This document shows positions 12,978 through 20,733 of a stretch of DNA of 28,701 nucleotides, one piece after another (the stretch's first letter is position 1; every line of letters starts with the position of its first letter). Source of the stretch: a virus; the IMG/VR virus record IMGVR_UViG_3300031957_002655, positions 1 to 28,701 of that record; one strand, written 5' to 3'. The notes below the pieces were generated by a model, which searched no databases, was not told where the DNA came from, and saw nothing but the letters and a program-made list of their open reading frames with translations. The translations under genes were made by a program, and so were the position numbers.

Positions 12978-14051
12978 TTATTTCTTCCCTTTCTTAGGTA
13001 CTGTTAGGCCTTTTTGTTTTTCTACTTTATCAAGGAAATCACTGTAACCGGGGTCATCAAGCATTGAGATATGAGCCGTGACTATACCGGCACCACCTTG
13101 TTTCTCAAAGGCCTCGCCAAGTATATCTAAAAACTTAACCGCACCGGTCTCTAGTTTTGAAGCTGGGCTTTCAATCAATTTAGCTAAGGCATCAAGTCTT
13201 TGGGCTACTGCCTCCTGGGAGGATAAACCTTTTTTTACCTTGTTTAAAACACCTTTAACTATTTCAGACTTACCACCACTTAGGACCGCACCTACAAGTC
13301 TAGGGCTCTTGATAGCGGTTTTGCCTATACCTCTTGCAATCGGTCCAGCTACACCAGCGGCAAGGCCTGTGACTCCACCGATAATAGCGCCTTTTTTTGC
13401 CTCTTCTAAAGTCTTTTCCTGAGCTTTACCTAGTGCGGTAACCGCACCGCCTGCCGATGCCTTACCTATCCCAGTAACACCTCTACCTATACCTTTGCCA
13501 ATTTGCTCTGGAGCAATACCAAGGATTTTACCTATAACAGACTTACCAGGAACTTTAGTTAAGGCAGATATACCACCTCTAGTCATATCAAAAAAGTTTT
13601 TGGTCGGTTTAACCATTTTTAAGGCTTTTGCTCCTACCCCAAGTTGCCCCCCAATAGGTATAGCTAAGCCTGCTACCGCACCACCAACTTCTCCTGTTGC
13701 AAATAGCTCAGGAAATTTGGCTTCGGCTAATTTGTCTCTTTCCCTTTGACCTAATAACGCTTTCTCAAATGCTGGTTTAAACTCTTTTTTACTCAAAAAA
13801 GCCTGACCTGCTGCACTAAGGCCTGCGGCTATTTCATCAGCAAAACCAAAAGCTAGGCCTTGAGCTGCACCGCGTGCGGTGGCCTCAATCTTAGTCATAG
13901 GTTCATCTTTTTGTACTTTGAGGATAGTGTTTATGTTTTTTCGATCTTCTGAAGGCAATGCCTTAAAATCAGCCTCTAATCGTAACTGACCCAAAACTCG
14001 TTTACGTTGTGCTGGATTCATTTCGACAAATTCTTTTTCTGTTACAGGCAT
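12978..14051 (-). CDS. Putative internal virion / DNA ejection protein, Gly/Ala-rich
   Basis: This 357-residue protein contains long hydrophobic Gly/Ala helices with small-residue spacing (GAAQGLAFGFADEIAAGLSA near 60-80; GGVTGLAAGVAGPIARGIGK near 220-245) between basic segments. Such sequences are typical of podovirus ejection proteins that insert into the host envelope. The C-terminal part (GGAGIVTAHISMLDDPGYSD) looks globular. It is packed directly between the fibre gene and another putative internal protein. Seven copies of the GTGCGGT word lie in this gene, the densest cluster in the window. Confidence 0.6.
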   Translation of the reverse strand: MPVTEKEFVEMNPAQRKRVLGQLRLEADFKALPSEDRKNINTILKVQKDEPMTKIEATARGAAQGLAFGFADEIAAGLSAAGQAFLSKKEFKPAFEKALLGQRERDKLAEAKFPELFATGEVGGAVAGLAIPIGGQLGVGAKALKMVKPTKNFFDMTRGGISALTKVPGKSVIGKILGIAPEQIGKGIGRGVTGIGKASAGGAVTALGKAQEKTLEEAKKGAIIGGVTGLAAGVAGPIARGIGKTAIKSPRLVGAVLSGGKSEIVKGVLNKVKKGLSSQEAVAQRLDALAKLIESPASKLETGAVKFLDILGEAFEKQGGAGIVTAHISMLDDPGYSDFLDKVEKQKGLTVPKKGKK

Positions 14052-14052
14052 A

Positions 14053-14976
14053 TTATTGTCCTATTAAGCTTCTGAATTCATCTAAATCTGATTCTAGTGC
14101 GCCCTCTGTTTCCGGCCTAGCTTCAATATCTCGTTCCAAATTTCTATTTAAAATACCAATGTCATCTAAAACAGATCTATCCTTAGGTATTAAGGTTTTC
14201 TTTTTCTTTACAGGCTCAAATTTTAAATCCAACACAACCATTTTTGGATCTAGATCTTGAGCCTTAGAAATACGCTCAAATTCTTGGTTAAAAGCCTTTT
14301 GTCTTTCTAAATGAACGTCATAGAGTTGGTCGGCCCTTCCAACAAAATCACGGCGTTGCGCTGGATTGAGTCTTTCACCTCGGAGAAGGTTATTATAAAG
14401 GTTTACAACTCTGTCAGGTATCCCAGCCGCGTTCTGTGCTGTTGCAAATTCGCCCTCTCTTACTACTGAACCAGGGTCTAGAAGTTTCATATAGTTAAAT
14501 ATTAGAGAAAGATCACCGGCTGCCGATGGCTTACCGGTGCCTACTTTTCTAACTTTTCCCACAGCTGTTGATACATCCTGGGTTATTTTAGTTTGAGGAT
14601 TTTTTAACCATTCATTTCTCAAGCTTGTTTCTTGTTTTTGTTTAAATTCTTGTGTTTCTCTCGCTTCTTTTGTTGCTTGTCTTGCTTTCTCAACCCTAGC
14701 TGCTATTTCTGCTCTAGGTAGAAAAAGTCCTCGTCTTTCCTCGCCAGGAGGGGCTAAAGAAATAGCTCCAGCTGTACCTTCTGGCACTTCCTTAAATTGA
14801 GTTGCAAATTGTCTTTCCTCAGACCTTTGTAATCTTGCTTTAGCCTCAGGCACTGATTCAAGTTCCAGCTGGGCCTTTTGAATATTGGTTATGGCCGATG
14901 CTGCTTGAAGACCACCAAGGATGACATCAAAAAGGTCGCGTTTTCTTCTAGTCGGAGCTTGAACTTGAACAGCCAT
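14053..14976 (-). CDS. Putative internal virion protein
   Basis: This 307-residue protein is mostly helical and charged. A Glu/Arg/Ala-rich N-terminal half is followed by the motif FNYMKLLDPGSVVREGEFAT and RLNPAQRRDFVGRADQLYD (about residues 165-220). I recognise this as a recurring block in phage virion proteins near the ejection-protein genes. No membrane span or enzymatic motif is seen. The gene lies one base before the next gene and probably forms part of the same virion sub-complex. Confidence 0.65.
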   Translation of the reverse strand: MAVQVQAPTRRKRDLFDVILGGLQAASAITNIQKAQLELESVPEAKARLQRSEERQFATQFKEVPEGTAGAISLAPPGEERRGLFLPRAEIAARVEKARQATKEARETQEFKQKQETSLRNEWLKNPQTKITQDVSTAVGKVRKVGTGKPSAAGDLSLIFNYMKLLDPGSVVREGEFATAQNAAGIPDRVVNLYNNLLRGERLNPAQRRDFVGRADQLYDVHLERQKAFNQEFERISKAQDLDPKMVVLDLKFEPVKKKKTLIPKDRSVLDDIGILNRNLERDIEARPETEGALESDLDEFRSLIGQ

Positions 14977-15321
14977 TTAGACTCTCCCTATTTGTTGGTT
15001 TCTCTGAGCCAAGGCCATGGCATCCTGAAAGGCCCGCCTTGTCTCTGGGAATTGTTCTGGTGGTAACGTTTGTAGAGCAGCCTGGGCCTCCGCTATGGCC
15101 CTAACAGGGTCACCAGCTAATGCCTGTTGTCTTCTAGACATGCCTGCTGTTTCAATTGATTGTGCTCTAGGTCTTTGTAGAAGACCAGCCGCAGTTTGTC
15201 CTGCGCCAGCCCCCATTAAAGCTCCTTGGGGTCCAGCTTGAGCACCAATAAGCGCGCCACCAACAGTTAATAACTTACCTAAACGGTCTTGCCTGGGTTG
15301 TAATGTAGGTTGAATAGCCAT
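14977..15321 (-). CDS. Small Gly/Ala-rich virion-type protein
   Basis: This 114-residue protein has a hydrophobic small-residue helix (LLTVGGALIGAQAGPQGALM and on, about residues 17-45) followed by a charged Ala/Gln-rich helix. It is compact and abuts putative ejection-protein genes on both sides. A membrane-active ejection component is plausible from composition and place, but no family was recognised. Confidence 0.55.
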   Translation of the reverse strand: MAIQPTLQPRQDRLGKLLTVGGALIGAQAGPQGALMGAGAGQTAAGLLQRPRAQSIETAGMSRRQQALAGDPVRAIAEAQAALQTLPPEQFPETRRAFQDAMALAQRNQQIGRV

Positions 15322-16223
15322 TAGAATATTTCTCCAAATTTCTTTACAGCCCTAGTTGTTGGCCCAAATAAAGGACTGCCTAAACTTCTAGGATCTTGAA
15401 ATGGGGAACCAAAGATTTCTCCAAATGTCCCTCCACCACCGAAGATATCGCCTATTCCTGGTATTTCACCCAAACCAAGATCATCTAACAATCCTTTGGA
15501 TGCATTTTCTAAGGCCATTCGTTTGTTGAATTCGATAGTGTCGGTATCTCTATCAAACTCACGTTCCCATTGTTTAATATTCTCGTCAAAGGCCGCTTGT
15601 TGTAGATCCATGCCCGCTTGTTGTAATTGTCTATTTAAGCGGTTTTGTTTTGCGCTAAAGGTTCTAGATAAAGACGCTTGCGACCTAGCAAATTCTTGTG
15701 CCCTCTGTCTTTCTGCTTCACTAAATTTTCTACCTTTTTGAGCTTCAAGTGCAGCAAAATCCTGAGTGCTTAGTCTTTCACCAGTCTGAAATTTACGCTG
15801 TATATCAGCCTGAGCAGCGCCGAATTCTCGTCCGACTCTAGCTTGTTCTGCTGCAAACCTTTGCGTGGCCTCTCTCTCACCCCGGCCAAATCCTCGAGCT
15901 ACTCCGGCTTGTTCTGCGGCAAACCTTTGTGCGGCCTCTCTTTCACCTCGGGCAAATTGTCTAGCCTCAGCCGCTTCTTGTCGTCTTTGTCTTTCGGCAA
16001 GTTCTGCTAAGCCAACAGTTTCCTCTGCTCTAGCTAGCCTTTGCGCGCCTCTCTCTGCGGCTTGGGCTTCTGCTCTAATCTGAGCACCAGCCCCAACTTG
16101 ACCTAGCTGGGCAAACCTTCGTCTAAGGCCTTCCTGCTCTTGTTGGGTTGCTGTTGTAGCGGCTTGTCTGGCTCTTCGTCTTAATATTTCAAAACGTTCT
16201 TTTAGTGGGTCATCGGCTGCCAT
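15321..16223 (-). CDS. Repetitive coiled-coil virion protein
   Basis: The 300-residue protein is a long Ala/Glu/Arg/Gln helix. Near residues 90-135 it holds near-identical 22-residue units built on FARGEREAAQRFAAEQAG and FGRGEREATQRFAAEQAR, with weaker copies on both sides. This predicts an extended alpha-helical rod. The C-terminus is Gly/Pro/Phe-rich (GEIPGIGDIFGGGGTFGEIF), a flexible or anchoring end. It is placed just after the nozzle protein gene and before the other low-complexity proteins. An internal core or ejection rod is the best guess. Confidence 0.6.
   Translation of the reverse strand: MAADDPLKERFEILRRRARQAATTATQQEQEGLRRRFAQLGQVGAGAQIRAEAQAAERGAQRLARAEETVGLAELAERQRRQEAAEARQFARGEREAAQRFAAEQAGVARGFGRGEREATQRFAAEQARVGREFGAAQADIQRKFQTGERLSTQDFAALEAQKGRKFSEAERQRAQEFARSQASLSRTFSAKQNRLNRQLQQAGMDLQQAAFDENIKQWEREFDRDTDTIEFNKRMALENASKGLLDDLGLGEIPGIGDIFGGGGTFGEIFGSPFQDPRSLGSPLFGPTTRAVKKFGEIF
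15841..15956. repeat. Two 66-bp-spaced tandem units in the coiled-coil gene
   Basis: Positions 15841-15890 and 15907-15956 match closely with an exact 66-bp offset and encode the 22-residue units of the rod protein. Differences are mostly silent, so this is an old internal duplication kept at protein level. Confidence 0.8.
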
Positions 16224-16225
16224 TT

Positions 16226-18124
16226 TTACCTCTTACCCTTGATGTTATAGTTAAATCTAAAGCCATGAACTTTAAACCTTTGATCTGCTGTATTTTGATT
16301 ACTAAATTTAAAGGCTATTCGTTTCCCTTTTGAGGTGCCTAAAAATATTCTTTTGTCTTCTTGGTTAGAACCACCACCCCAAGTAGCGTCACCCCAAGTA
16401 AAAGCTTGCCATAAAGTTGATTGTGGATCTAAATTTATTCTTTGAACATTACCAACACCCGAATCTGAATCTAATTTTATAATTAAATCCATAAAATACG
16501 CGCCTGGTTTATCAAAAAGTACTTGTAGAGTCCTAAAATCTTTTTGTACATCATCCTCGCCTTTGAGGCCTGAAAACTCCTTAGATTCCCAATAGGAGTC
16601 TATGGCAGTTCCTTCGTCATTGTATGACGATGTTTCAAGCTGTTTGACAAGTCCAGTTGCCGTGGATTCTCCAAAATACAATTTGTTATTATAGATAGTA
16701 AATTGAGTAGGATTAAGACCAGTATAAGGAACCCATGCACCACGTTTTCTTTTAGCCAAGTTTGATATTGAATAGTCATAGACATAAATCCTATTGTTTT
16801 CTGTGTTGCCGTCTCCATGTGTCACAGCAAGATAAAGTCTATTTTTAAAACTTATAGCGGATATATTACCTAGATATGTTTGTTGTATGTCGAACATATT
16901 AGGTTCGATCACGTCAGATTGTAGTTCTGAGCCTGCTACCGAAACAGTTAAAAACGTTGCACTTGGTTCTATCGTATCACCTTGTAAGGAAGCAAAACCA
17001 ACAAATTCACCCCCTTGTGTAGCAGGAAACATAATCCTGTTTTCATACTCAATAGCACCGTAGGGTGATTTTGATCCTAATGTTGTTCTAGCTTGAACCA
17101 CTAACCAATTAGAAGCATCAGTGTCAGGCATGTACACAATATAAGTATGTCTAGCTCCAAAGGCGACAATACCATTATCAAAAACCTCGATACCTTTTAA
17201 AAGATCACCTGAGTTATCCCCAATTCTTAAAAAGTTTGTGGCTTTAAAAACATAGGGATTTGCTAATTCTGAATACCACAAAAAGTTGCCGTTACTAACA
17301 TCATTACAAAAAAGTCTATTCTGATGTTCTTTAACAAAAGAATACTGCGGTGGAACTCCCTGATCTGTTGGGGCTTCTGCTCCTAATTCGGCATCGTCTT
17401 TGTTGTCTTCATAGGTTGTGGTTGAATTGTCGCTAATTGTATCGACAAGTAGGAACGTTGTTCCGCTTGTGACTGTTCTATATAGTTTTCTAGCATTAAC
17501 TCCATAAGACGCCGGTGCTGTTGGGATAGTGACATCAATGGAATCTGAAGTCGCGGCCAAAGTAGCGGTTGCGCTACCGACATCCCCCTCAACCACGTTT
17601 GTATTAACATAGGTCACCTTCCATCTATAGTCCCCTGTTAGAGTTCCATTCGAGGCAGTTGTTGCGGTAGGTGCCGATTGAGGTGAAGGTATGCCATGCC
17701 TAGTAAAAAGACTTCCGTCCCATTTATAAGGATTGGTCACACCTGACTGACCTATGAATAGGTAATTTTCATACTCAGCAGCACCAATTCTAACGCCTGA
17801 ATTAAACACAGATTGAGCCGATGGAATTGTCACAAATGTAGTGGACTGGAGATCGTACATATCCCCACCCCCAAAGCATACCATCGTCTCAGAGCCGTCA
17901 TTGTCATGACGTGTATAGAGTCCATCTATAATATGTGAGCCTATGGCTGAGGCTACAGACGTTGATCCTCCTCTTGTGCCTGCCGCCCCGTTTTCAAATA
18001 GAACATTGGCACAATCAGGGCTTTCATTGTCTGGAATTATAGTTTTTGCGAATTTAGTATCAAGGCCGCCGTCTAGCAGCAAACGACCAGAGGGAGGATA
18101 TGCTCTATCAAAAAACGCGGTCAT
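16226..18124 (-). CDS. Tail nozzle / head-completion stabilisation protein (P22 gp10-like role)
   Basis: This 632-residue, beta-rich protein has repeated blade-like segments (ENYLFIGQSGVTNPYKWDGS, then ENRIMFPATQGGEFVGFASL and NNKLYFGESTATGLVKQLET) as in beta-propeller tail proteins. Residues about 155-245 form an Ig-like insert with the pattern ARKLYRTVTSGTTFLLVDTI followed by DNSTTTYEDNKDD. In short-tailed phages such proteins (P22 gp10-type or T7 gp12-type) cap the adaptor and close the head channel. The start overlaps the adaptor gene as ATGA, and this adaptor-nozzle order supports the call. Assignment to one named family is not certain. Confidence 0.7.
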   Translation of the reverse strand: MTAFFDRAYPPSGRLLLDGGLDTKFAKTIIPDNESPDCANVLFENGAAGTRGGSTSVASAIGSHIIDGLYTRHDNDGSETMVCFGGGDMYDLQSTTFVTIPSAQSVFNSGVRIGAAEYENYLFIGQSGVTNPYKWDGSLFTRHGIPSPQSAPTATTASNGTLTGDYRWKVTYVNTNVVEGDVGSATATLAATSDSIDVTIPTAPASYGVNARKLYRTVTSGTTFLLVDTISDNSTTTYEDNKDDAELGAEAPTDQGVPPQYSFVKEHQNRLFCNDVSNGNFLWYSELANPYVFKATNFLRIGDNSGDLLKGIEVFDNGIVAFGARHTYIVYMPDTDASNWLVVQARTTLGSKSPYGAIEYENRIMFPATQGGEFVGFASLQGDTIEPSATFLTVSVAGSELQSDVIEPNMFDIQQTYLGNISAISFKNRLYLAVTHGDGNTENNRIYVYDYSISNLAKRKRGAWVPYTGLNPTQFTIYNNKLYFGESTATGLVKQLETSSYNDEGTAIDSYWESKEFSGLKGEDDVQKDFRTLQVLFDKPGAYFMDLIIKLDSDSGVGNVQRINLDPQSTLWQAFTWGDATWGGGSNQEDKRIFLGTSKGKRIAFKFSNQNTADQRFKVHGFRFNYNIKGKR

Positions 18125-18774
18125 GTTAGCCCCAAGTGAGTTTGTGGCAAATCATCAACATTTTGTGTTCTCTTTGGCCCGTCTACGCCTCGTCGTTTTC
18201 TTTGCCATCGTATGGCTCTTTTAACGGCCTGGTCCCATCGATTAAAATAACTTTGTGCAACATTGGTGTTGCCATCTTTCATAGCCATATGGGCTAATAC
18301 ATAGTTTACTATGTCTTTTCTATAATGTTCTGGCGTGTCCAGGTTAGCGCTACCTGTTGTTTGTAGGTTGGGCCTGTCATAGGTAAAAATTCGAATGGTA
18401 AGGCTTGCAGTTCCTGGAATGGGTCTTAAATATATTGTACGGTCCCATAATTGATAGAAGTCAGGTGTTCCTGTGTCTGTAGTATCGGATTGGGAAAGGG
18501 TAAGAGAATCATCTTCTCTAAAAGTGGAATATCTTAGTTTATTACCATCGTATTCGATTCTTTTAATAGCTATGGCTGTTGTGGGCCATGAATATTCTCT
18601 TTGGCTTGCCACTGAGGTGGTACTATAAACTTTTTCAATGACTAAGGCCTCCTCAGCAAGGATTGTTTCAGCCTCATAAATCAGGTCATAAAAGTCTGAA
18701 TCTGTAAAAAAGGTGTCGCCTGTGGCGTTGTATTTGCGCCTGGCGTCTGCTTGGATTTGGCTTGGTGTCGCCAT
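18121..18774 (-). CDS. Head-tail adaptor protein
   Basis: This 217-residue protein has the look of the gp4/gp11-type or DUF6682-type adaptors. A helical N-terminus (TPSQIQADARRKYNATGDTF, then DLIYEAETILAEEALVIEKV) is followed by a strand region with WPTTAIAIKRIEYDGNKL and FYQLWDRTIYLRPIP. A C-terminal helix (KDIVNYVLAHMAMKDGNTNV) and a basic tail complete it. Such proteins sit below the portal. Its place just before the nozzle gene fits the usual order. Confidence 0.75.
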   Translation of the reverse strand: MATPSQIQADARRKYNATGDTFFTDSDFYDLIYEAETILAEEALVIEKVYSTTSVASQREYSWPTTAIAIKRIEYDGNKLRYSTFREDDSLTLSQSDTTDTGTPDFYQLWDRTIYLRPIPGTASLTIRIFTYDRPNLQTTGSANLDTPEHYRKDIVNYVLAHMAMKDGNTNVAQSYFNRWDQAVKRAIRWQRKRRGVDGPKRTQNVDDLPQTHLGLT

Positions 18775-18777
18775 GGT

Positions 18778-19218
18778 TTAACTCCACGAAGTTGAGGGAT
18801 CACTTGCAGGCGTCCATGAGGTAGTGTCTGCACTTTCCTCAGTATAGTCTGAAATGATCTGATCTTCCCCTTCTGTCGTGTTGCCACGAAAAACGTGGTA
18901 AAACCCCGCAGAATCTATTAGTACAAGTCCATCTTGAACATTCGTTAAGGTTAAGGACTCAGCTATTGTTGGCCCTGTGTAATCTTTTATCACCGCACTA
19001 GTTAAATTTAAATCTTCGACTTCAATCAGTTTAGTAACATCAAAATTCAGGGCTGTTGTGTTGGTAATTGTCTCGGCTATAACCTTGCCGATTTCTACTA
19101 CAACGTCTTGGTTACTTCGCCAATTATCGGTACCCCAAACTAAAGTACCCCACTGAGTTGTTGGGTCAGCCGCTGAAATCAGTAGGTAATTGTTAATAGT
19201 TTGGGTGAAGTCTGCCAC
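18778..19218 (-). CDS. Virion-associated protein of unknown function
   Basis: This 146-residue protein is Thr/Asp-rich and beta-predicted. It contains Trp-based motifs near both ends (TQWGTLVWGTDNWRSNQD near residue 20; TTSWTPASDPSTSWS at the C-terminus). It lies between two head-tail genes with minimal spacing. A small tail or head decoration role is likely, but no family was recognised. Confidence 0.5.
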   Translation of the reverse strand: MADFTQTINNYLLISAADPTTQWGTLVWGTDNWRSNQDVVVEIGKVIAETITNTTALNFDVTKLIEVEDLNLTSAVIKDYTGPTIAESLTLTNVQDGLVLIDSAGFYHVFRGNTTEGEDQIISDYTEESADTTSWTPASDPSTSWS

Positions 19219-19219
19219 A

Positions 19220-19681
19220 TTAACCCACTGTTACCTTGGTCGTTACTGTGAGGGTATCACTTGCACCCTTATTAATAACTGACTCGGTATCTCGTGAGAA
19301 CATTGTACCACCTGAATTTGCAGAAAATAACCCATACTCGGCAATGGCTCCTGTTCCAGAACCTGCGGCAAATGTCGCTACAACCTCATATAAGGCTCCC
19401 GAGGTATATGTCACTGTTCCAGTATGCCTAGATAATTCCGTGCCCAAGGCGGTATTACTAACAGCTTCAGCTGTTGCATCTGTTCCGATAGCTATATATC
19501 GCATTAAGAAAGTTGATGCTGCTGTTGCTGCCGAGTTCAAAAAAGAGGCTAAAAATTCAAGGCCGTTGGTCACCACAACGTTTTTACCAGATACCTCTTG
19601 TTTAACTTTACCATCGGACCCGGTTAGAACCATGTTCCAATGGCCCGTCATTTTCACGCCACCATATGTTCTTTCATACAT
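19220..19681 (-). CDS. Virion structural protein
   Basis: From ATG 19681 the product has 153 residues. AAAGG lies nine bases upstream and just after the previous stop. The longer frame to 19717 overlaps the neighbouring gene and has no ribosome site. The sequence is beta-rich with patterns common to small phage head or tail proteins: NGLEFLASFLNSAATAASTF, RYIAIGTDATAEAVSNTALG and a final DTLTVTTKVTVG strand. The TGTG-type Ser/Thr richness fits an exposed virion protein. Specific role unknown. Confidence 0.6.
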   Translation of the reverse strand: MYERTYGGVKMTGHWNMVLTGSDGKVKQEVSGKNVVVTNGLEFLASFLNSAATAASTFLMRYIAIGTDATAEAVSNTALGTELSRHTGTVTYTSGALYEVVATFAAGSGTGAIAEYGLFSANSGGTMFSRDTESVINKGASDTLTVTTKVTVG

Positions 19682-19685
19682 AGTT

Positions 19686-20087
19686 CTATGCCTTTCGTTT
19701 CCGGCCTTTGGCTTCATTTATTGATGTTCTAGCCTCATTTTGATCATCCCATTGCTCACTATGAAGGTCAGAAGTATGTCCATCTAATTCCCATTTATTA
19801 CCCGCAACATAACCGCACGCTTGGCAAACATAAGAACCAGCCTTATGCCTATTTTGTGCGAAGTTTTTGGCCTTGGCTAAGTCTTCTTTGTCTATTCTAA
19901 GCATTTTATAGGTTTCGGGCAGTGGCCTATCATCACCACCTAAAACAATAGGGGAGAAGCGTTTTACTAGAGTTTTCGCCTAATCCTCTTCTAATTCAAT
20001 GCATTGTTTTGCTGGAACTTCGTAAAACTTGCCTGCAATTTCTTGCTTAAAAGGGTGTGTGTTATCGTTCCATACTCTGACCAACAT
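19686..20087 (-). pseudogene. C2H2 zinc-finger head-region gene interrupted by in-frame amber
   Basis: An ATG at 20087 with AGGAG six bases upstream opens a frame that would run 133 codons but meets TAG at codon 36 (19982-19980). Before it, the product reads MLVRVWNDNTHPFKQEIAGK up to ELEED. After it, the frame continues AKTLVKRFSPIVLGGDDRPL and then KMLRIDKE. The two halves together match the plan of a small phage protein I recognise (short N-terminal domain, Pro/Glu segment, then a zinc finger). The finger is C27-x2-C30-x12-H43-x4-H48 counted from the internal ATG at 19904, a classic C2H2 spacing. That internal ATG has no ribosome site. Options are a nonsense mutation, sequence error, local readthrough, or two short products. 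Confidence 0.6.
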
Positions 20088-20096
20088 AGATAGCTC

Positions 20097-20450
20097 CTAG
20101 AGTGAAATTCCTACTAAATCAAATTGGGCTGAAGTAGCAGTCATTGCGGTAGTAATTTCCACCTTGACATATTGCGCGCCCATAACTCCTACAGGAACAT
20201 AAGCCTGTGTGACCGAACTATCAATGTCTATAATCGTTGGCGTTGTAGAATCCACCTGCGACTCATGGTAAAGATTTCTGTAAGTATCGCCTGTCGCCCT
20301 TGCAACTTGCAATCTCACGTTACAACCTGAAGCCATCGTCGGGACTCCCAACAAAACACGGTCAAAGGCTTGGCCTAAATCAACTTCAGCGGTCAATGTT
20401 GACCCTGAAGCCATAGAGGCCGTATAACCCATAGATCTTTTATAAGCCAT
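20097..20450 (-). CDS. Beta-rich virion protein of unknown function
   Basis: From the ATG at 20450 (sharing TAATG with the previous stop, GGGGA upstream) the product has 117 residues. It contains GYTASMASGSTLTAEVDLGQ, an arginine-bearing ARATGDTYRN and a C-terminal VKVEITTAMTATSAQFDLVG. This is the alternating pattern of a jelly-roll or Ig-like head protein. The TAG stop (20099-20097) is followed in the same frame by the start of the zinc-finger gene. The adjacent gene order suggests a head or neck structural protein. Confidence 0.55.
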   Translation of the reverse strand: MAYKRSMGYTASMASGSTLTAEVDLGQAFDRVLLGVPTMASGCNVRLQVARATGDTYRNLYHESQVDSTTPTIIDIDSSVTQAYVPVGVMGAQYVKVEITTAMTATSAQFDLVGISL

Positions 20451-20719
20451 TAGCGTCCCCAAACAGTGAGGTAAAATACATCGCCACTAGCTACACCAGT
20501 AACGCCTATAGATCCGACTGTGCTGGTTCCTGCTGCACTTTCATTAACTCTAATAGACCATGGGCTTGAAGCCATACTTTGAGGCGCAAACGATGCTCCA
20601 TAAATATAGTCTAGACCTGTATCTATAACTTGTGTTGCGGCATCAGCCGTGCAACTTAAGATTTGAAATCTCATGTCACCAACAACACTCTCTTTTATTT
20701 TCGCGACTGTGAAAGCCAT
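20450..20719 (-). CDS. Small head-region virion protein
   Basis: The 89-residue protein begins MAFTVAKIKESVVGDMRFQI and ends SGDVFYLTVWGR, with a Ser/Gly/Ala-rich middle. This opening recurs in small structural proteins encoded near phage capsid genes. It is beta-rich without signal or membrane segments. The stop overlaps the next start as TAATG. The role may be head decoration or completion. Confidence 0.6.
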   Translation of the reverse strand: MAFTVAKIKESVVGDMRFQILSCTADAATQVIDTGLDYIYGASFAPQSMASSPWSIRVNESAAGTSTVGSIGVTGVASGDVFYLTVWGR

Positions 20720-20733
20720 TTCGATGCCCTTTC

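Noticed and set aside
13078-13749. Two plus-strand open frames opposite the Gly/Ala-rich protein
   Set aside because: Ala/Pro/Ser-rich antisense shadows of a low-complexity gene, in a region otherwise transcribed only on the minus strand.
19236-19724. 162-codon open frame on the plus strand
   Set aside because: It is antisense to the virion gene at 19220-19681, has no ribosome site, and its composition mirrors the Ser/Thr-rich minus-strand gene.
19980-20099. Genome-wide recoding of TAG as an amino acid
   Set aside because: Several intact genes end properly in TAG just before coupled starts (224, 4118, 9447, 10141), and no suppressor tRNA gene is seen.
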